From positions 1 through 64,000 of the forward strand of contig CAVQEJ010000005.1 of NCBI GenBank assembly GCA_963711505.1: 64,000 nucleotides of DNA, given 5' to 3'. Position numbers and translations under genes: made by a program. Below are positions 7,530 to 18,027 of the stretch, one piece after another (within the stretch, counting starts at the first letter, position 1; each line of letters opens with the position of its first letter). The notes below the pieces were generated by a model. That model was given only the letters and a program-made list of their open reading frames with translations, was not told where the DNA came from and did no database searches. The stretch is from JAGWRA01 sp963711505 (lineage in GTDB: Bacteria; Acidobacteriota; Vicinamibacteria; Vicinamibacterales; CAVVIG01).

Positions 7530-9480
7530 ATGACCGCGCTGGCCACCCTCGTCACCCTGGCCATCGCCGCGCCGGTGCTGCGTGCGCCGTCGCAGCGCCT
7601 GTTCGGGATGGCGATCGTCGGGCGCCACGCCGATCCCTTCGTCACGATGGAGCAGTTCCGGCGTCCGCTCGGCAGCCACGATCTGTACTGGCAGCCGGTC
7701 ACCGATCTCCCAGGCGCGCTGCTCGCGCGCCTCTTCGGCGCGGTGGCCGCGTACAACTGGCTGGTCCTGCTCAGCTTTCCCTTGTCCGCCGCGGCCGCGT
7801 ACCTCCTCGCGCGCTATCTGGCCCTGTCACCGACGGGCGCCACGCTCGCCGCCCTGGCGTATGCGTTCTCGCCGTTCCATCTGGCGCACGCCGCGTACCA
7901 CCTCCAGGTCGCGCAGACCGAGTGGCTCCCCTTGTACCTGCTCGCGCTCTGGTGGTGTCTCGACAACGCCTCGCCGCTCGCCGTCGGATGGCTGGCGGCC
8001 GCCACGCTGGCCGTCACGCTGTCGAACTTCTACGGCGGCTTCATCGCCGCCGTCATCACGCCGGTCGCCGTGGCCGCCTACTGGTTCCTCCCGAACCGCC
8101 CGCGCGGGCGGTCGCTGCGTCGACTGGGGATCACGGTAGGGGCTCTCGTCATCATCGCCGCCGTCGGAACGGCGTTCGGCCGGTACGCGATTCACGCCGC
8201 CGGAATGACCGACGCGGCGCTCGCCTTCTCCCGCGACGATCTGTTCCGCTATAGCGCGAAGTGGTGGGGCTATCTGATGCCGCCGGTCGCCCATCCGCTG
8301 CTCGGCGCGGCCGCCCGCCGCATCTGGCCGACGGTCGGCGTTGACGTGGGGTTGCTCGAGCAGCAGGTGAGCCTCGGCTGGGGCATCGTCGCGCTCGGCC
8401 TGATCGCGATCGCCGGATGGCTGGCCCGCGGACCCGACGACCGGCGACCGGCCTCCCTGGCCCGCGTGCCGGTGCTGGCCATCGTCGCCGCGTTCGCCGC
8501 TGATCTGTTCGCTGTCGCCGGAACGGACGATCGGCGGGTTCACCTTCGTCCGGCCCTCCGCCCTGCTGTATACGCTCGTGCCGATGTTCCGCTCCTACGC
8601 GCGGTTCGGCGTGGTCGTGCAGCTCATGGCGGCGCTGCTGGCCGGCATCGGCGTCGACCGGCTTCGACGCACCGGCACGACCGGGGCGCAGGTGCTGTGC
8701 GTCGCGCTGGTGGCGCTGGCCGCCGGCGAGTACGCCGTCCTGCCGTCCGCCATGTGGCGCGACGTGCTGCCGACGGCGGCGCACCGCTGGGTCGTGCAGC
8801 AGCCGGGCCACGCCCTGACCCTGGACTGCACCCCGCCCAGCCAGCAGTCCGAATCCGTCCCGTGGCTGACCGGCTATCGCGTCGCGTTGCTGGGCGGCCC
8901 GATCACCGACTGCATGGCGCCCAACCTGTCGCGGAGCCTCGCGGCCAATGGCTACACGTATCTGCTCGTGCGATCGGACACCGCCGACGGACGCTGGTTC
9001 GCCGATCAGCCCCTTCCGGATGGCTTGCGCGTCGCCGCCCGGTTCGACGATGGAACGGTCTTCGCGGTCACGGCGCAACCGCCGGCCGTCTACACGCGGA
9101 CGATGACAGGATTCTTCTCGCGGGAGCACAATGCGCAATGGACCTGGCGCTGGATGGGCACCGACGCCGCGTGGATGATCGAGAACACCACCACGCGGCC
9201 GATCGTGGCGACCCTCGACCTCGAACTGTCGGCGTTCGACCGCACGCGCCGGTTGGATGTGCGACTCGACGGGCAGATGCTGCAGACGCTGATCGTCGCC
9301 CCGCCACGTCGCGTCTACCGGATCGGTCCGATCGCCATGACGCCCGGCAGTCACGCGCTGACCTTTCACCCGGTCGAGGCGCCGACGGTGGCTGACGACG
9401 TGATTCGGAACGGAGACCGGCGCAGCCTGTCCTTCGCCATGGGCACCTGGAGCTGGACGGTGCGAGGGGAGCAACCATGA
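7530..9480 (+). CDS. Large polytopic membrane protein, YfhO/GT39-like (frameshifted)
   Basis: About 650 residues over two frames. The N-terminal half (from ATG 7530, or ATG 7497 with 23 bases of overlap) has many hydrophobic helices, and its early loop WQPVTDLPGALL resembles lipid-linked-sugar transferases and YfhO-type proteins. Near 8490-8510 one extra base shifts the frame. The continuation reads SLSPERTIGGFTFVRPSALL and then MFRSYARFGVVVQLM, and runs to a soluble beta-rich C-terminal domain ending at 9480. The function may be glycan assembly on exported proteins; this rests on the exosortase neighbour and is inference. Its stop overlaps the methyltransferase start as ATGA. Confidence 0.65.
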
Positions 9481-10313
9481 CGTCACGATCCGCTGACCGC
9501 CTGTTCTGGGCGGGAGTCGGCGAGCGCTTTCCCGACCTGCAGGGAGCCGTGTCCACGCGCTATTACGCGGCGAACGAGCGGCGCCTGTTCGCCGAGCACT
9601 TCCCGCCACTCGAGGGATTGCGGATTCTCAAGACCGATCTCTGGGACGAAGCCAAGAACACGCGCATCCTCGCGTGGGCCGGACGTCAGGGCGCGCACGC
9701 CTACGGCGTCGACATTTCCGAACCCACCGTCCGTCAGGCCCGTGCCGCATTCGACGCCGGCCCCGGCGCGCGACGCGTTCTCCGGGGCACGGTCGGCGAC
9801 GTGCGGGACCTGCCCTTTCGCGACGCCAGCTTCGACGCCATCTACTCGATGGGCACGATCGAGCACTTCGACGAAACCGAGCACGCGGTCGCGGAGATGG
9901 CGCGCGTCCTCAAGCCCGGCGGCCGCGCCATCGTCGGCGTGCCGAACCGGCACGACCCGTTCCTGCGGCCCCTGTTCTCCACGGCACTGCAGGCGATCGG
10001 CCTGTACGGGTACGGATACGAGAAGTCCTACTCACGTCGCGCCCTGCGACGGATGCTCGAAGGAGCGGGCCTGGACGTGGTCGCCGAAACGGCGATCCTC
10101 TTCATCCCGGGCTGGCTGCGGATGCTCGACCTCGCCTGCCACTCCTGGTGCCGGCCAGTCGCCGCCGTGACCGGCACCCTGGTTCGGCCGTTCGTCTTCC
10201 TCGATCGCCACGTGCCGGCCGTGCGTCGGCACGGCTACCTGCTCGCCACCGTCGTCCGGAAACCCGAACGCGCGGCGCAGGCGTCCCCGTCCCTTCACTT
10301 CACGACGAGCTGA
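9477..10313 (+). CDS. Class I SAM-dependent methyltransferase
   Basis: 278 residues with a Rossmann-type methyltransferase core: motif I region GLRILKTDLWDEAKNTRI, an acidic loop AYGVDISEPTVRQA, motif GDVRDLPFRDASFDAIYSMG and the post-motif FDETEHAVAEMARVLKPGG. This is the Methyltransf_11/UbiE-like signature. The substrate is unknown. Its ATG overlaps the preceding stop (ATGA), so it is the last gene of the speD-exosortase operon. Methylation of a surface glycan or lipid is possible but not shown. The 3' end overlaps the convergent BON-domain gene by 19 bases. Confidence 0.85.
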   Translation: MTSRSADRLFWAGVGERFPDLQGAVSTRYYAANERRLFAEHFPPLEGLRILKTDLWDEAKNTRILAWAGRQGAHAYGVDISEPTVRQARAAFDAGPGARRVLRGTVGDVRDLPFRDASFDAIYSMGTIEHFDETEHAVAEMARVLKPGGRAIVGVPNRHDPFLRPLFSTALQAIGLYGYGYEKSYSRRALRRMLEGAGLDVVAETAILFIPGWLRMLDLACHSWCRPVAAVTGTLVRPFVFLDRHVPAVRRHGYLLATVVRKPERAAQASPSLHFTTS

Positions 10314-10777
10314 TTGTCGACGCGCGTCACGCCGGTGACGCCGTGGGCGAGCACTTCCGCTCGCGCCTTCGCGGCATTCGACGACACGGTCCCCGTCAGC
10401 GTGACCGCGTGATTCCTCGTGTCCACCGCGATGTCGCTGCCCTCGAGCAGACGCTCGCCGACGAACTTCACCTTCACCTTCGTCGTGATCCAGCCGTCGG
10501 TTCCCGCCGCGCCCGTGGCCGAAGCGACATCCTTGCTCTTCTCGGCGACCTGACTGGCCGCGTCCTTCGCCTGGTCTGCCGTCTCCACGGCCGCATCCTT
10601 CACGGCCGCCCCGGCGTCCTTCGTCGCGTCGATCGCCTTGTCGGCCCCCGACCTGGTCGCGTCGAGCGTCGCGCCCGTCTCCTGCTTCGTGTCCTCGGCC
10701 GCCTTCGTCGTGCACGCCTGACCGACACCGACGACGCCGACGAGCGCCGCCGTCACGAAATACTTCGACATTCGCAT
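10295..10777 (-). CDS. BON-domain lipoprotein
   Basis: 160 residues. A lipoprotein signal ends in the lipobox VGQAC, so the mature protein should carry a lipid anchor. Residues 20-95 form an Ala/Lys/Asp-rich helical repeat region (ATKDAGAAVKDAAVETADQ type, like LEA or apolipophorin segments). Residues 100-160 are a BON domain (ITTKVKVKFVGERLLEGSDI, then NHAVTLTGTVSS), which is known to bind phospholipid in OsmY-like envelope proteins. ATG 10777 has GGGAG upstream. A role in envelope stress is the usual inference for this family. It overlaps the methyltransferase tail by 19 bases. Confidence 0.85.
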   Translation of the reverse strand: MRMSKYFVTAALVGVVGVGQACTTKAAEDTKQETGATLDATRSGADKAIDATKDAGAAVKDAAVETADQAKDAASQVAEKSKDVASATGAAGTDGWITTKVKVKFVGERLLEGSDIAVDTRNHAVTLTGTVSSNAAKARAEVLAHGVTGVTRVDNQLVVK

Positions 10778-11007
10778 GACTGACTCCCTTTGCCTGCAGC
10801 CCGTCCCCACGTGGCACACGTCCCACGATGGCGGTCCGCGCCACCCATTCGACTGTACGCCCGGCGCCTTCCGGCCCTATGTCCCGGATTGCACAGCGGC
10901 TACGGAGGAGATCGGCCATATTCCAGCATGGGTGCGGAGACGAACCCACGCGTGATCGCGAACGACCCGTCAACGCGTTTTCGACCTCGCCCCGGAGGTC
11001 TCATTAC

Positions 11008-11034
11008 ATGATGCGCGCGAGCGCGCTGCATCAT
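11008..11034 (+). other. Hairpin in the leader of the poly-proline gene
   Basis: ATGATGC and GCATCAT, perfect 7-bp arms around a GC-rich 13-base loop that can pair further, end 17 bases before the ATG at 11052. It could form an RNA hairpin close to the ribosome site or be a DNA operator. No U-run follows, so it is not a terminator. Confidence 0.4.
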
Positions 11035-11051
11035 TTCTCCAGAGGATATGT

Positions 11052-12254
<1,203 letters not shown>

Positions 12255-12287
12255 CCGGACGATTCGAGGCGCGGTGGACGGCTGATG

Positions 12288-12311
12288 GCCGGGGGACCGA
12301 CAGGTTCCCGG
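12288..12311. terminator. Imperfect hairpin between convergent genes
   Basis: CCGGGGGACC and GGTTCCCGG can pair with one bulge around a GACA loop, in the 126-base gap between the convergent poly-proline and sortase genes. There is no U-run on either strand, so terminator function is only suggested by position. Confidence 0.3.
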
Positions 12312-12380
12312 TCACCAGCCATCCACCCGTTCACTCGTGTGGCGAGGGCAGGACGGTGACCGGCAGGGAGGAGACCAGCC

Positions 12381-12986
12381 TCAGCGCGACGCCGCGGTCT
12401 GGCGGGCACGCACGATGAAGCGGTCGGGCGCCGGGCCGACGTAGTAGAACGGATAGCAGGTGATGAGGGTCAGCGTGCGGTCGCCGGTCGGCTCGAGCAC
12501 CTGGACGTCGGTGGGGGGCACGACGGCCGTCGATTCGACGAGGTACTCGAAATCGCCGTGCGGTGTCTTCAGCGTGATGGCGTCACCGACGTGCAGCAGC
12601 CGCAGCGGCCTGAAGAACGTATCGCGATGGCCGGCCAGCACCACGTTCCCCGACTCGCCAGGCAGTGCCGTGTCGGCAAGGTGCCCGACGGCGCGCCGCA
12701 GAATCACGGCCGAGTCGCCCTGCACGACCATGACCGTGAGTCCGAGACGCGGAATCTGCATCTCGCCCACCACACCACCCTCGACCGGCACGGCCGCGGC
12801 GGCCACCGCAGGCTTCGTCGACCGGACGCTCGCCTGCCGAGTTCTCGTCTGCTCGAACCGTTGCTGCTCGACCGCCTGATAGACCCTGGCGGCGCCCACG
12901 ACGTACGCGCTGTAGCCGACCGCCAGGACGCCGGCCGCCAGCAGCAGGTACCCCGCTCGCCGAGCGACGCGATGCACGCCGCTCAT
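12381..12986 (-). CDS. Class D sortase
   Basis: 201 residues. One N-terminal membrane helix (about 11-30) is followed by a sortase beta-barrel with all three catalytic residues: His120 in VLAGHRDTFF, Cys177 in LITCYPFYYVGPAP and Arg189 in DRFIVRA. The TCYPF-YVGPAP context is that of class D enzymes, which cleave LPXTA-like tails. Start ATG 12986 overlaps the stop of the VWFA gene (ATGA). The gene ends an operon whose first gene ends in LPKTA plus a membrane helix, so substrate and enzyme are neighbours. In a Gram-negative envelope the acceptor of the sorted protein is unknown. Confidence 0.92.
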   Translation of the reverse strand: MSGVHRVARRAGYLLLAAGVLAVGYSAYVVGAARVYQAVEQQRFEQTRTRQASVRSTKPAVAAAAVPVEGGVVGEMQIPRLGLTVMVVQGDSAVILRRAVGHLADTALPGESGNVVLAGHRDTFFRPLRLLHVGDAITLKTPHGDFEYLVESTAVVPPTDVQVLEPTGDRTLTLITCYPFYYVGPAPDRFIVRARQTAASR

Positions 12987-13888
12987 GGCCTCTTCCGGCC
13001 CGGATCCGGGTCTGTGCCACCCGGGACGAAATAGCCCGACCGCGTCCGGACCGTGAGCCGTCCCCGCCCCGGAGCCGTCACCTTCACCTCGATCTTCCGG
13101 AACGCGGGGCCACCGGCCCGTTCGCCCGGTGTGAAGCCGAGGGTGGACCGTTCCCGCAGGTCGCGGCCGATTTCCGTGGCCATCGCTTCGATCTCGTCCG
13201 TCGTCCGCGGAAAGAACGCCACACCGCCGGTGTCCCGGCACAGGCGTTTGAGCAGCCCGGCATCCTCGTCCTCCTCCGCCGGCGGCGTGCCCAGGAGCCC
13301 GATGCCATAGATGACGGTGTTCGACTGCCGCGCGAGCGCCCGGATGCCGGCGTAGGTCTCCCGGCTGGCGTTGTCGCCGCCGTCGCTCACGACGATGAGC
13401 GCGTGCTTCTCGGCGTGTCCGAGTTCGAGGTGCCGCAGCCCTTCGGCGACACCATCGTACAGGGCCGTCCGGCCCGCGGCCGGACTCTCCACCAGGGCGG
13501 TCGTGAGCGCCTTCGCGTCGTTCGTGAACGGCTCGCCGCCCGGGCGCGCGAGCGCCGCGTGATCGTTGACCTCCACGGCGAACAGCTCATCGTCGGGACG
13601 GCTCGACCGCAGCAGGGCTGACACCGCGATCAGCAGCGCGGCGCTCTTGGATCGCATGCTCTGGCTGCGATCGACAACGAGGCCCAGCGTGACGGCGGCG
13701 TCCTGGTGACGGAAGACCTCGATGGGCCGCAGGCGTCCGTCCTCGTACACGCGAAAATTCTCCTGACTCAGTCCGGGCACGGGCCGGCCGTGGGCATCCG
13801 TCACGCTGACGGGGACCGCCACCAGCACCGTCTGAACGCTGATGATGGGCTGCAGGAACAGCAACGCGGCGAAAAGGAGCAATCTCAC
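12983..13888 (-). CDS. Acidobacterial VWFA-domain protein
   Basis: 301 residues with an N-terminal signal peptide (LLLFAALLFLQPIIS). Residues 25-60 form a short beta-domain (VSVTDAHGRPVPGLSQENF), then comes a von Willebrand A fold with the metal-site motif DRSQSM and, later, ALIVVSDGGDNAS. This arrangement matches the VWFA-related acidobacterial family. VWA domains bind protein ligands through a divalent metal. It lies between the sortase substrate and the sortase and is coupled to the sortase by a 4-base overlap. It may be a surface adhesin or assist the sortase; the sequence shows no sorting motif of its own. Confidence 0.88.
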   Translation of the reverse strand: MRLLLFAALLFLQPIISVQTVLVAVPVSVTDAHGRPVPGLSQENFRVYEDGRLRPIEVFRHQDAAVTLGLVVDRSQSMRSKSAALLIAVSALLRSSRPDDELFAVEVNDHAALARPGGEPFTNDAKALTTALVESPAAGRTALYDGVAEGLRHLELGHAEKHALIVVSDGGDNASRETYAGIRALARQSNTVIYGIGLLGTPPAEEDEDAGLLKRLCRDTGGVAFFPRTTDEIEAMATEIGRDLRERSTLGFTPGERAGGPAFRKIEVKVTAPGRGRLTVRTRSGYFVPGGTDPDPGRKRP

Positions 13889-13942
13889 AGTGCACCTGGC
13901 GTGCGCCGCGGGACCATGGATCCCGCGGCGCCCCGCGACCTT

Positions 13943-14696
13943 CTACCGCGTGAATACGGCGACCGTCTCGCGCTTGCCGAACAGCATCAGCATGAACGCG
14001 ATGGCGATCGCGCCGAAGCCGAACAGGGCGAGCAGCGGCACGTCACTGGCCGTCTTCGGCAGGTGTCCGGCCGTTCTGTCCGGCGGTCCGGTTCATCGAC
14101 TGATCGCCGGTGGTCCCGTTCATCATGGACGACGAATCGCTGCCCTGGCTGTCGAGCGGGGTCGTCTGGATGGCGGTCGCGACGTCCGCATCCTTCTGTT
14201 GGGGTGTCACGGCGACGATCGGCGCCGTCTTCAGGTCTTCGTCGCCGGTCACGTCAGTGGCCACCGCCGGCACGACCGTGTCCGATGCCATCGCCAGTTC
14301 CGCGGCGCGCTGTTTCGGATACACGAATTCCTGTCCGAAGTTGTTGCCGGGATAGAACCATGCGCGGATGGCTTCGGGAGATCCGGCCGGCACTTCCTTG
14401 AACCGGATGACGGTTTCCCCGGTCGGCTTGAGCCGGTAGTCGGAAATCGCGATGAACGTCGCGATGATGTTCGACCCGTCGGCGTTGAAGATCTGCACGA
14501 TGTGGCGGTCGCTCAGCGAATCCGCCAGTTTGAACATGTACTTGCCCGCCGGCAGCACGTGTCCGGGAATCTCCACCGGTTGACTGAACGTGATCATCGT
14601 CTTCTTGTTCCAGTCGTCCGCCCGCGCCGTGCCGGACGTCGACACGACACCGAGCAGCGCCAGCGCCATACCAATCCAGATCGTTTTCTTGCTCAT
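13943..14696 (-). CDS. Sortase substrate with LPKTA tail (frameshifted before the tail)
   Basis: About 250 residues over two frames. A signal peptide (IWIGMALALLGVVSTSG) precedes a domain common in Acidobacteria (NKKTMITFSQPVEIPGHVLP, then AGKYMFKLADS) and a Thr/Ser/Gln-rich spacer. In the annotated frame translation stops at 14043. One base over, from about 14070, the reading gives GHLPKTASD, then VPLLALFGFGAIAIAFMLML and the end GKRETVAVFTR at 13943. That is an LPXTA motif, a membrane helix and a charged tail, the exact layout of a sortase signal. One extra base near 14060-14072 separates the parts. The gene lies 54 bases ahead of VWFA and the class D sortase. Confidence 0.78.
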
Positions 14697-14753
14697 CGAA
14701 CCCATCTCTTTCTGAACCACTGGTAACTCCGTTGTTCCCTGTTCGACGGGCCT

Positions 14754-15525
14754 CTACCGTTCCGACTGCAGCGTGACCGCCCTGTCCAGCCTGAACCTGA
14801 GGACCGTTTCCGCCGGGACGCGAACATCGCGTCCTCTCGTGAGCACCTGGGCGCCCGCGCCGCCAGCCGCGCCGACCATGCCGCCAATCGCCGCGCCCTT
14901 GCCGCCACCCGCGATGGCCCCGATAATCGAGCCGAGCAGCGCGCCGCCGCCGACCGCCTCGGCCGTGCGCTTGTTCTTGCCGATGCCCGTGCCGCTTCCC
15001 TGCGTCAGGTCCGTCGGTACTGACCCGGTACCGCTGCCCACCGACCGTGATCGACTGGACGTCCAGCACCATCTCGGGGCTTCCGGTCGCGCCGCCCGAC
15101 GACACGCGCCGGACGATCAGCTCGACCCGGGACCGTTCGGGGATGATCACCTGATCGGATCGACCCGTCACGTCCTGCTCGATCACGGCCCGGAACGTCT
15201 GGTCCGCGGGGGCATTTCGCGAGTCGATCGCTTCACTGGTCCGGACGACCAGCTCCGTGCCGGCCGGCACCTCGAGATTGCGACCGCGCCGGGCCGCCTC
15301 GTGCATCGCCGGGGTGGACAGGAATTCCACCGCCTGGACCCGGCTGATCGCATACCGACGCGACACGCCGTTGGCGCGCCTGAACGTGATGGTCTGGGCG
15401 GCGAAGCCGACCACCGTTCCCTCGACGCGCGTGCCGTTTCTCATGACCAGCGTATCGGCCGACGCGATGGCCGCCAGGGACACCACACACAGACTCATCG
15501 CCAGGGCGATGACCATTCGTTTCAT
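14754..15525 (-). CDS. Secreted glycine-zipper protein (frameshifted)
   Basis: About 257 residues. Signal peptide ALAMSLCVVSLAAIASA, then a small Sm-like or SH3-like beta segment (LVMRNGTRVEGTVVGF), then a domain with PAGTELVVRTSEAIDS. One extra base near 15010-15040 shifts the frame. The second part (frame ending 14754) has a glycine zipper (GGGALLGSIIGAIAGGGKGA, then AIGGMVGAAGG) and closes with VPAETVLRFRLDRAVTLQ. Glycine zippers insert in membranes as in outer-membrane lipoproteins. It lies upstream of the LPKTA protein on the same strand, 57 bases away, and may be part of that operon. No function is known. Confidence 0.68.
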
Positions 15526-15540
15526 CTGACACGTTCCTTC

Positions 15541-15556
15541 TCGAGTTGCGACTCGA
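15541..15556. promoter_or_regulatory. TCGAGT-N4-ACTCGA inverted repeat
   Basis: Perfect 6-bp arms with a 4-base spacer, 15 bases before the ATG of the glycine-zipper gene. It could be an operator or a leader hairpin. It is unrelated to the TGTTC-type sites. Confidence 0.35.
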
Positions 15557-15641
15557 AGATCCGATTGCGGGAAAACCTCGGCGGAGACGAGTGTAGGAGC
15601 GGTGTGCCGCCGCGGTCTGTCCCCGACCGCACACCGCGAGG

Positions 15642-15923
15642 CTAGTCGGTGCCCGTCCGGCGGAGCACGCGCAGGCCGGGATTCGCCTGCCGCCCTGGAC
15701 GTCTCGATGAGCGGGTCGCGGCCGCGGGCAACACCTCGGGATCGATCTCGAGATAGCGCCGCTGCAGCCAGGCCATGATGATCGGCGGAAGGCGCGTCGC
15801 GCGACGAGCCGGATCGCCCTGATACCGATAGGCATACGCGCGTCGCGGCAGGTCTGCCGGATCGGGTCGCGCCAGCAGCCGCGACAACGCGTCGAGATAC
15901 GCCGGATCGAATCTTTGAGTCAT
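15642..15923 (-). CDS. Small basic hypothetical protein
   Basis: 93 residues from ATG 15923. It begins MTQRFDPAYLDALSRLL, continues with the Arg-rich stretch DLPRRAYAYRYQGDPARR, then LPPIIMAWLQRRYLEIDPEV, and ends in a basic tail. There is no signal peptide or membrane segment. The helical, hydrophobic-spaced middle suggests a real folded domain, but no family was recognised. It lies alone between the glycine-zipper gene and the DUF3309 gene. Confidence 0.5.
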   Translation of the reverse strand: MTQRFDPAYLDALSRLLARPDPADLPRRAYAYRYQGDPARRATRLPPIIMAWLQRRYLEIDPEVLPAAATRSSRRPGRQANPGLRVLRRTGTD

Positions 15924-16002
15924 GCCTGTCACTCCGCACACCAGTGTACGAAGGCGGCGGCGACACGGCTGTGCCGAACGGCACAGGCGTCGCACTCGCA
16001 TC

Positions 16003-16155
16003 TCACAGGCGGCCCGCCAGCAACAGGATCACCAGCACGACCATCACGAGACCGAGCACTCCGCTGGGGTAATACCCCCATCGCCGGCTGTGCGGCCAGA
16101 TGGGCACGACGCCCAGCAGCATCAGCACCAGGATCACGAACAGAATGAAGAGCAT
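16003..16155 (-). CDS. DUF3309-family small membrane protein
   Basis: 50 residues. Two membrane segments flank the diagnostic turn PIWPHSRRWGYYPSG, which identifies the DUF3309 family (function unknown, widespread in soil bacteria). The start is ATG 16155. A near-perfect TGTTG-N6-GAACA palindrome is centred about 33 bases upstream. Like the lmo0937-type gene at 2182, it is a mini-membrane protein with such a site. Confidence 0.8.
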   Translation of the reverse strand: MLFILFVILVLMLLGVVPIWPHSRRWGYYPSGVLGLVMVVLVILLLAGRL

Positions 16156-16179
16156 CGCTCCCGCCTTTCACGGAATACC

Positions 16180-16195
16180 TGTTGACGACCGAACA
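16180..16195. promoter_or_regulatory. Near-perfect TGTTC-N6-GAACA palindrome (site D)
   Basis: TGTTG ACGACC GAACA, with four of five arm positions symmetric. It is centred about 33 bases ahead of the DUF3309 start, where a bound Crp-like dimer would overlap a promoter. Confidence 0.45.
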
Positions 16196-16419
16196 CGCTC
16201 GACGGTAGCAGGTCGCGCCGCGGATCGTCTGTCCACAAACGCACCCGTACCACCGGTACCGTCGATGAATCGATGAACGCGTGGCGCAGGAAGCGATACC
16301 GGGAGGAACAACCCCGGTCGGCGTGACCTGTTCGAGAGCCGCGCGCCGCGACGGCCGGCGGGCGGCCGTCACGGACGCGGAGGGTGAGGAATGCGCAGGG
16401 CGGATGGGTTCCCGTCCGC

Positions 16420-16644
16420 CTACGCGCGCTTGCGCACGCCGACGATCAGGAGCACCACGCCGCCGATGACCGCCGCCCCGCCCAGGACCGGCGGCAGCGG
16501 CAGCGTCTTCTGCCGATCGGCCGTGGCATGCAGCGGACCCATGTCCACCACCGTCTCTCGACTCGTGTAGGTGATGCCCTGATAGGCGAGTGCCAGCAGG
16601 CCGACCACGATCAGGACCAGACCGATGAGTGCAACGGGTTTCAT
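16420..16644 (-). CDS. Small two-helix membrane protein
   Basis: 74 residues. The N-terminal helix VALIGLVLIVVGLLALAYQG is followed by a polar loop of about 25 residues (TVVDMGPLHATADRQKT) and a C-terminal helix ending VGVRKRA. The loop should face the periplasm if the positive end stays inside. It follows Crp paralogue 2 by 9 bases on the same strand, so it is probably co-transcribed with it. The family is common in Proteobacteria and Acidobacteria but has no assigned function that I can name with confidence. Confidence 0.7.
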   Translation of the reverse strand: MKPVALIGLVLIVVGLLALAYQGITYTSRETVVDMGPLHATADRQKTLPLPPVLGGAAVIGGVVLLIVGVRKRA

Positions 16645-16653
16645 ACCATCTCC

Positions 16654-17337
16654 TCAGTCGTGCAGGACGACACTCAGCAGCGAGCTGTTGATCTTCAGCG
16701 GACGCTCACCGTCGTAATCGATGAAGCCCATCTTCTTGAACTTGTTGAGAAAGAAATTGACCCGCGAGCGGGTCGTGCCGATCATCCCCGCGAGCGTTTC
16801 CTGCGAAATCTTCGGCACCACCCGGATCGGCTTGTCGTCCTTCCCGTAGCGCGCCAGCAGCAGCAGCGTGCGCGCCAGCCGTTTCTCGCTGGAGTTGAAG
16901 AGCTGATCGATCAGGTCCTCTTCGATCCGGATGTTCCGCGTCAGCATGTGCGAGATGAACCGGTCGGACATCGCGTGCTGCTTGTGCAGCAGCTGCACCA
17001 TCGTCGCCTTGGGGACGAGCAGGACGTCGCTCGGGGTGATTGCCGTCGCGCTCCCCATCCGGAGTCGCTGCCCCGCCAGGCAGCCCTCGCCGAAGAAATC
17101 GCCGGGGCCGAGCATCGCCACGACGGCCTCCCGGCCGGCCTTCGACAGCACCGACAGCTTGACGCCGCCGGACTGGATGTACATGACGCACTCGGACACC
17201 TGCCCCTGCGTGAAGACGATGTCGCCACGTCCGTAATGGACGACCTCTCCCTCTCCTCCCGCCGACCCGAGAAAGGCCGGCAGGTCGAACACCGGCATCG
17301 TCGCGGCGGAGCCGCTGGGAAGCTTTCGCACTTTCAT
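16654..17337 (-). CDS. Crp/Fnr-family transcription regulator (paralogue 2)
   Basis: 227 residues. The cyclic-nucleotide-binding fold covers about 20-140 (GDIVFTQGQVSECVMYIQSG, GPGDFFGEGCL), then the dimer helix, then the winged helix ISQETLAGMIGTTRSRVNFF. It shares TTRSRVN, LFNSSEKRLARTLLLLARYG and SSLLSVVLHD with paralogue 1. ATG 17337 is the start. A perfect TGTTC-N6-GAACA palindrome lies 35 bases upstream, well placed for autoregulation. The next gene on the strand is a two-helix membrane protein. The effector is unknown. Confidence 0.92.
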   Translation of the reverse strand: MKVRKLPSGSAATMPVFDLPAFLGSAGGEGEVVHYGRGDIVFTQGQVSECVMYIQSGGVKLSVLSKAGREAVVAMLGPGDFFGEGCLAGQRLRMGSATAITPSDVLLVPKATMVQLLHKQHAMSDRFISHMLTRNIRIEEDLIDQLFNSSEKRLARTLLLLARYGKDDKPIRVVPKISQETLAGMIGTTRSRVNFFLNKFKKMGFIDYDGERPLKINSSLLSVVLHD

Positions 17338-17371
17338 GCAGGCAGCATGACACGGAGCCGGCGCCCGGACC

Positions 17372-17387
17372 TGTTCACAACAGAACA
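17372..17387. promoter_or_regulatory. Perfect TGTTC-N6-GAACA palindrome (site E)
   Basis: TGTTC ACAACA GAACA, 35 bases before the start of Crp paralogue 2. No other gene is nearby, so autoregulation of this Crp gene is the simplest reading. Confidence 0.65.
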
Positions 17388-17481
17388 GAAGCCACGGAGG
17401 GGCACGACGGACCCACAGCCGCCCTCACCGGAGGCGCCGGGACGGCGGGAGACGGGGGGGACCCGGGCGGTTGGGGAACGC

Positions 17482-18027
17482 TCAGCGGCAAGGCGCCGAG
17501 GCCCCGGGGACCTTGACGGTGCGGATGCTCTCCACCTTCAGGATGTACACCGGCCGCGACACTTCGAGCGTCGGCGGGGCACTCGAGGTACCCACCGGCC
17601 GCGGCCTGTCGTTGAACTTCTCGGTTGTCGCCGAGTCGGTCCCGCTCTCCACTCGGACGTCGGTCGAGCGCGTCTCGCTCGGGTCGATGGCGATCGTGAT
17701 CGTCCCGGGCTTCTTCTTGCGCTCGGTGACCGTGCCGGTGATATCCACCATTTCGCCGACGTGCTCCTTCAGGCCCCTGGTCGAATCCAGCCAGTAGATC
17801 ACCCAGGGCTCGGGCAGAATCGGACCGGTCGATCCGGCCGGGCGCTCCGTGACCCCGAGCAGCACGTACGAGTCATGAGCGGTGCCGTCGTGCAGACAGC
17901 CGGTAATGGTGATTCTCGTCCCGACCTTCGGATCCGGCGTCGCGGTGTCCGGCCTGGCAGCCGCCCACAGCAGACTCGACCCGGTCAGGGCCAGAGCCAT
18001 CGACGCGGCCATGATGATGCGGCGCAT
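17482..18027 (-). CDS. Secreted protein of unknown function
   Basis: 181 residues from ATG 18027, which has GGGAG just upstream; a longer reading would add 21 implausible residues. The signal peptide is IIMAASMALALTGSSLLWAA. The mature part starts with an OB-like beta segment (RITITGCLHDGTAHDSYVLL, later GEMVDITGTVTERKK) resembling small periplasmic OB folds. It then has a Thr/Ser-rich linker and a last strand VYILKVESIRTV. No family name was recognised. It is followed by the SYLF gene upstream on the same strand. Confidence 0.65.
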   Translation of the reverse strand: MRRIIMAASMALALTGSSLLWAAARPDTATPDPKVGTRITITGCLHDGTAHDSYVLLGVTERPAGSTGPILPEPWVIYWLDSTRGLKEHVGEMVDITGTVTERKKKPGTITIAIDPSETRSTDVRVESGTDSATTEKFNDRPRPVGTSSAPPTLEVSRPVYILKVESIRTVKVPGASAPCR

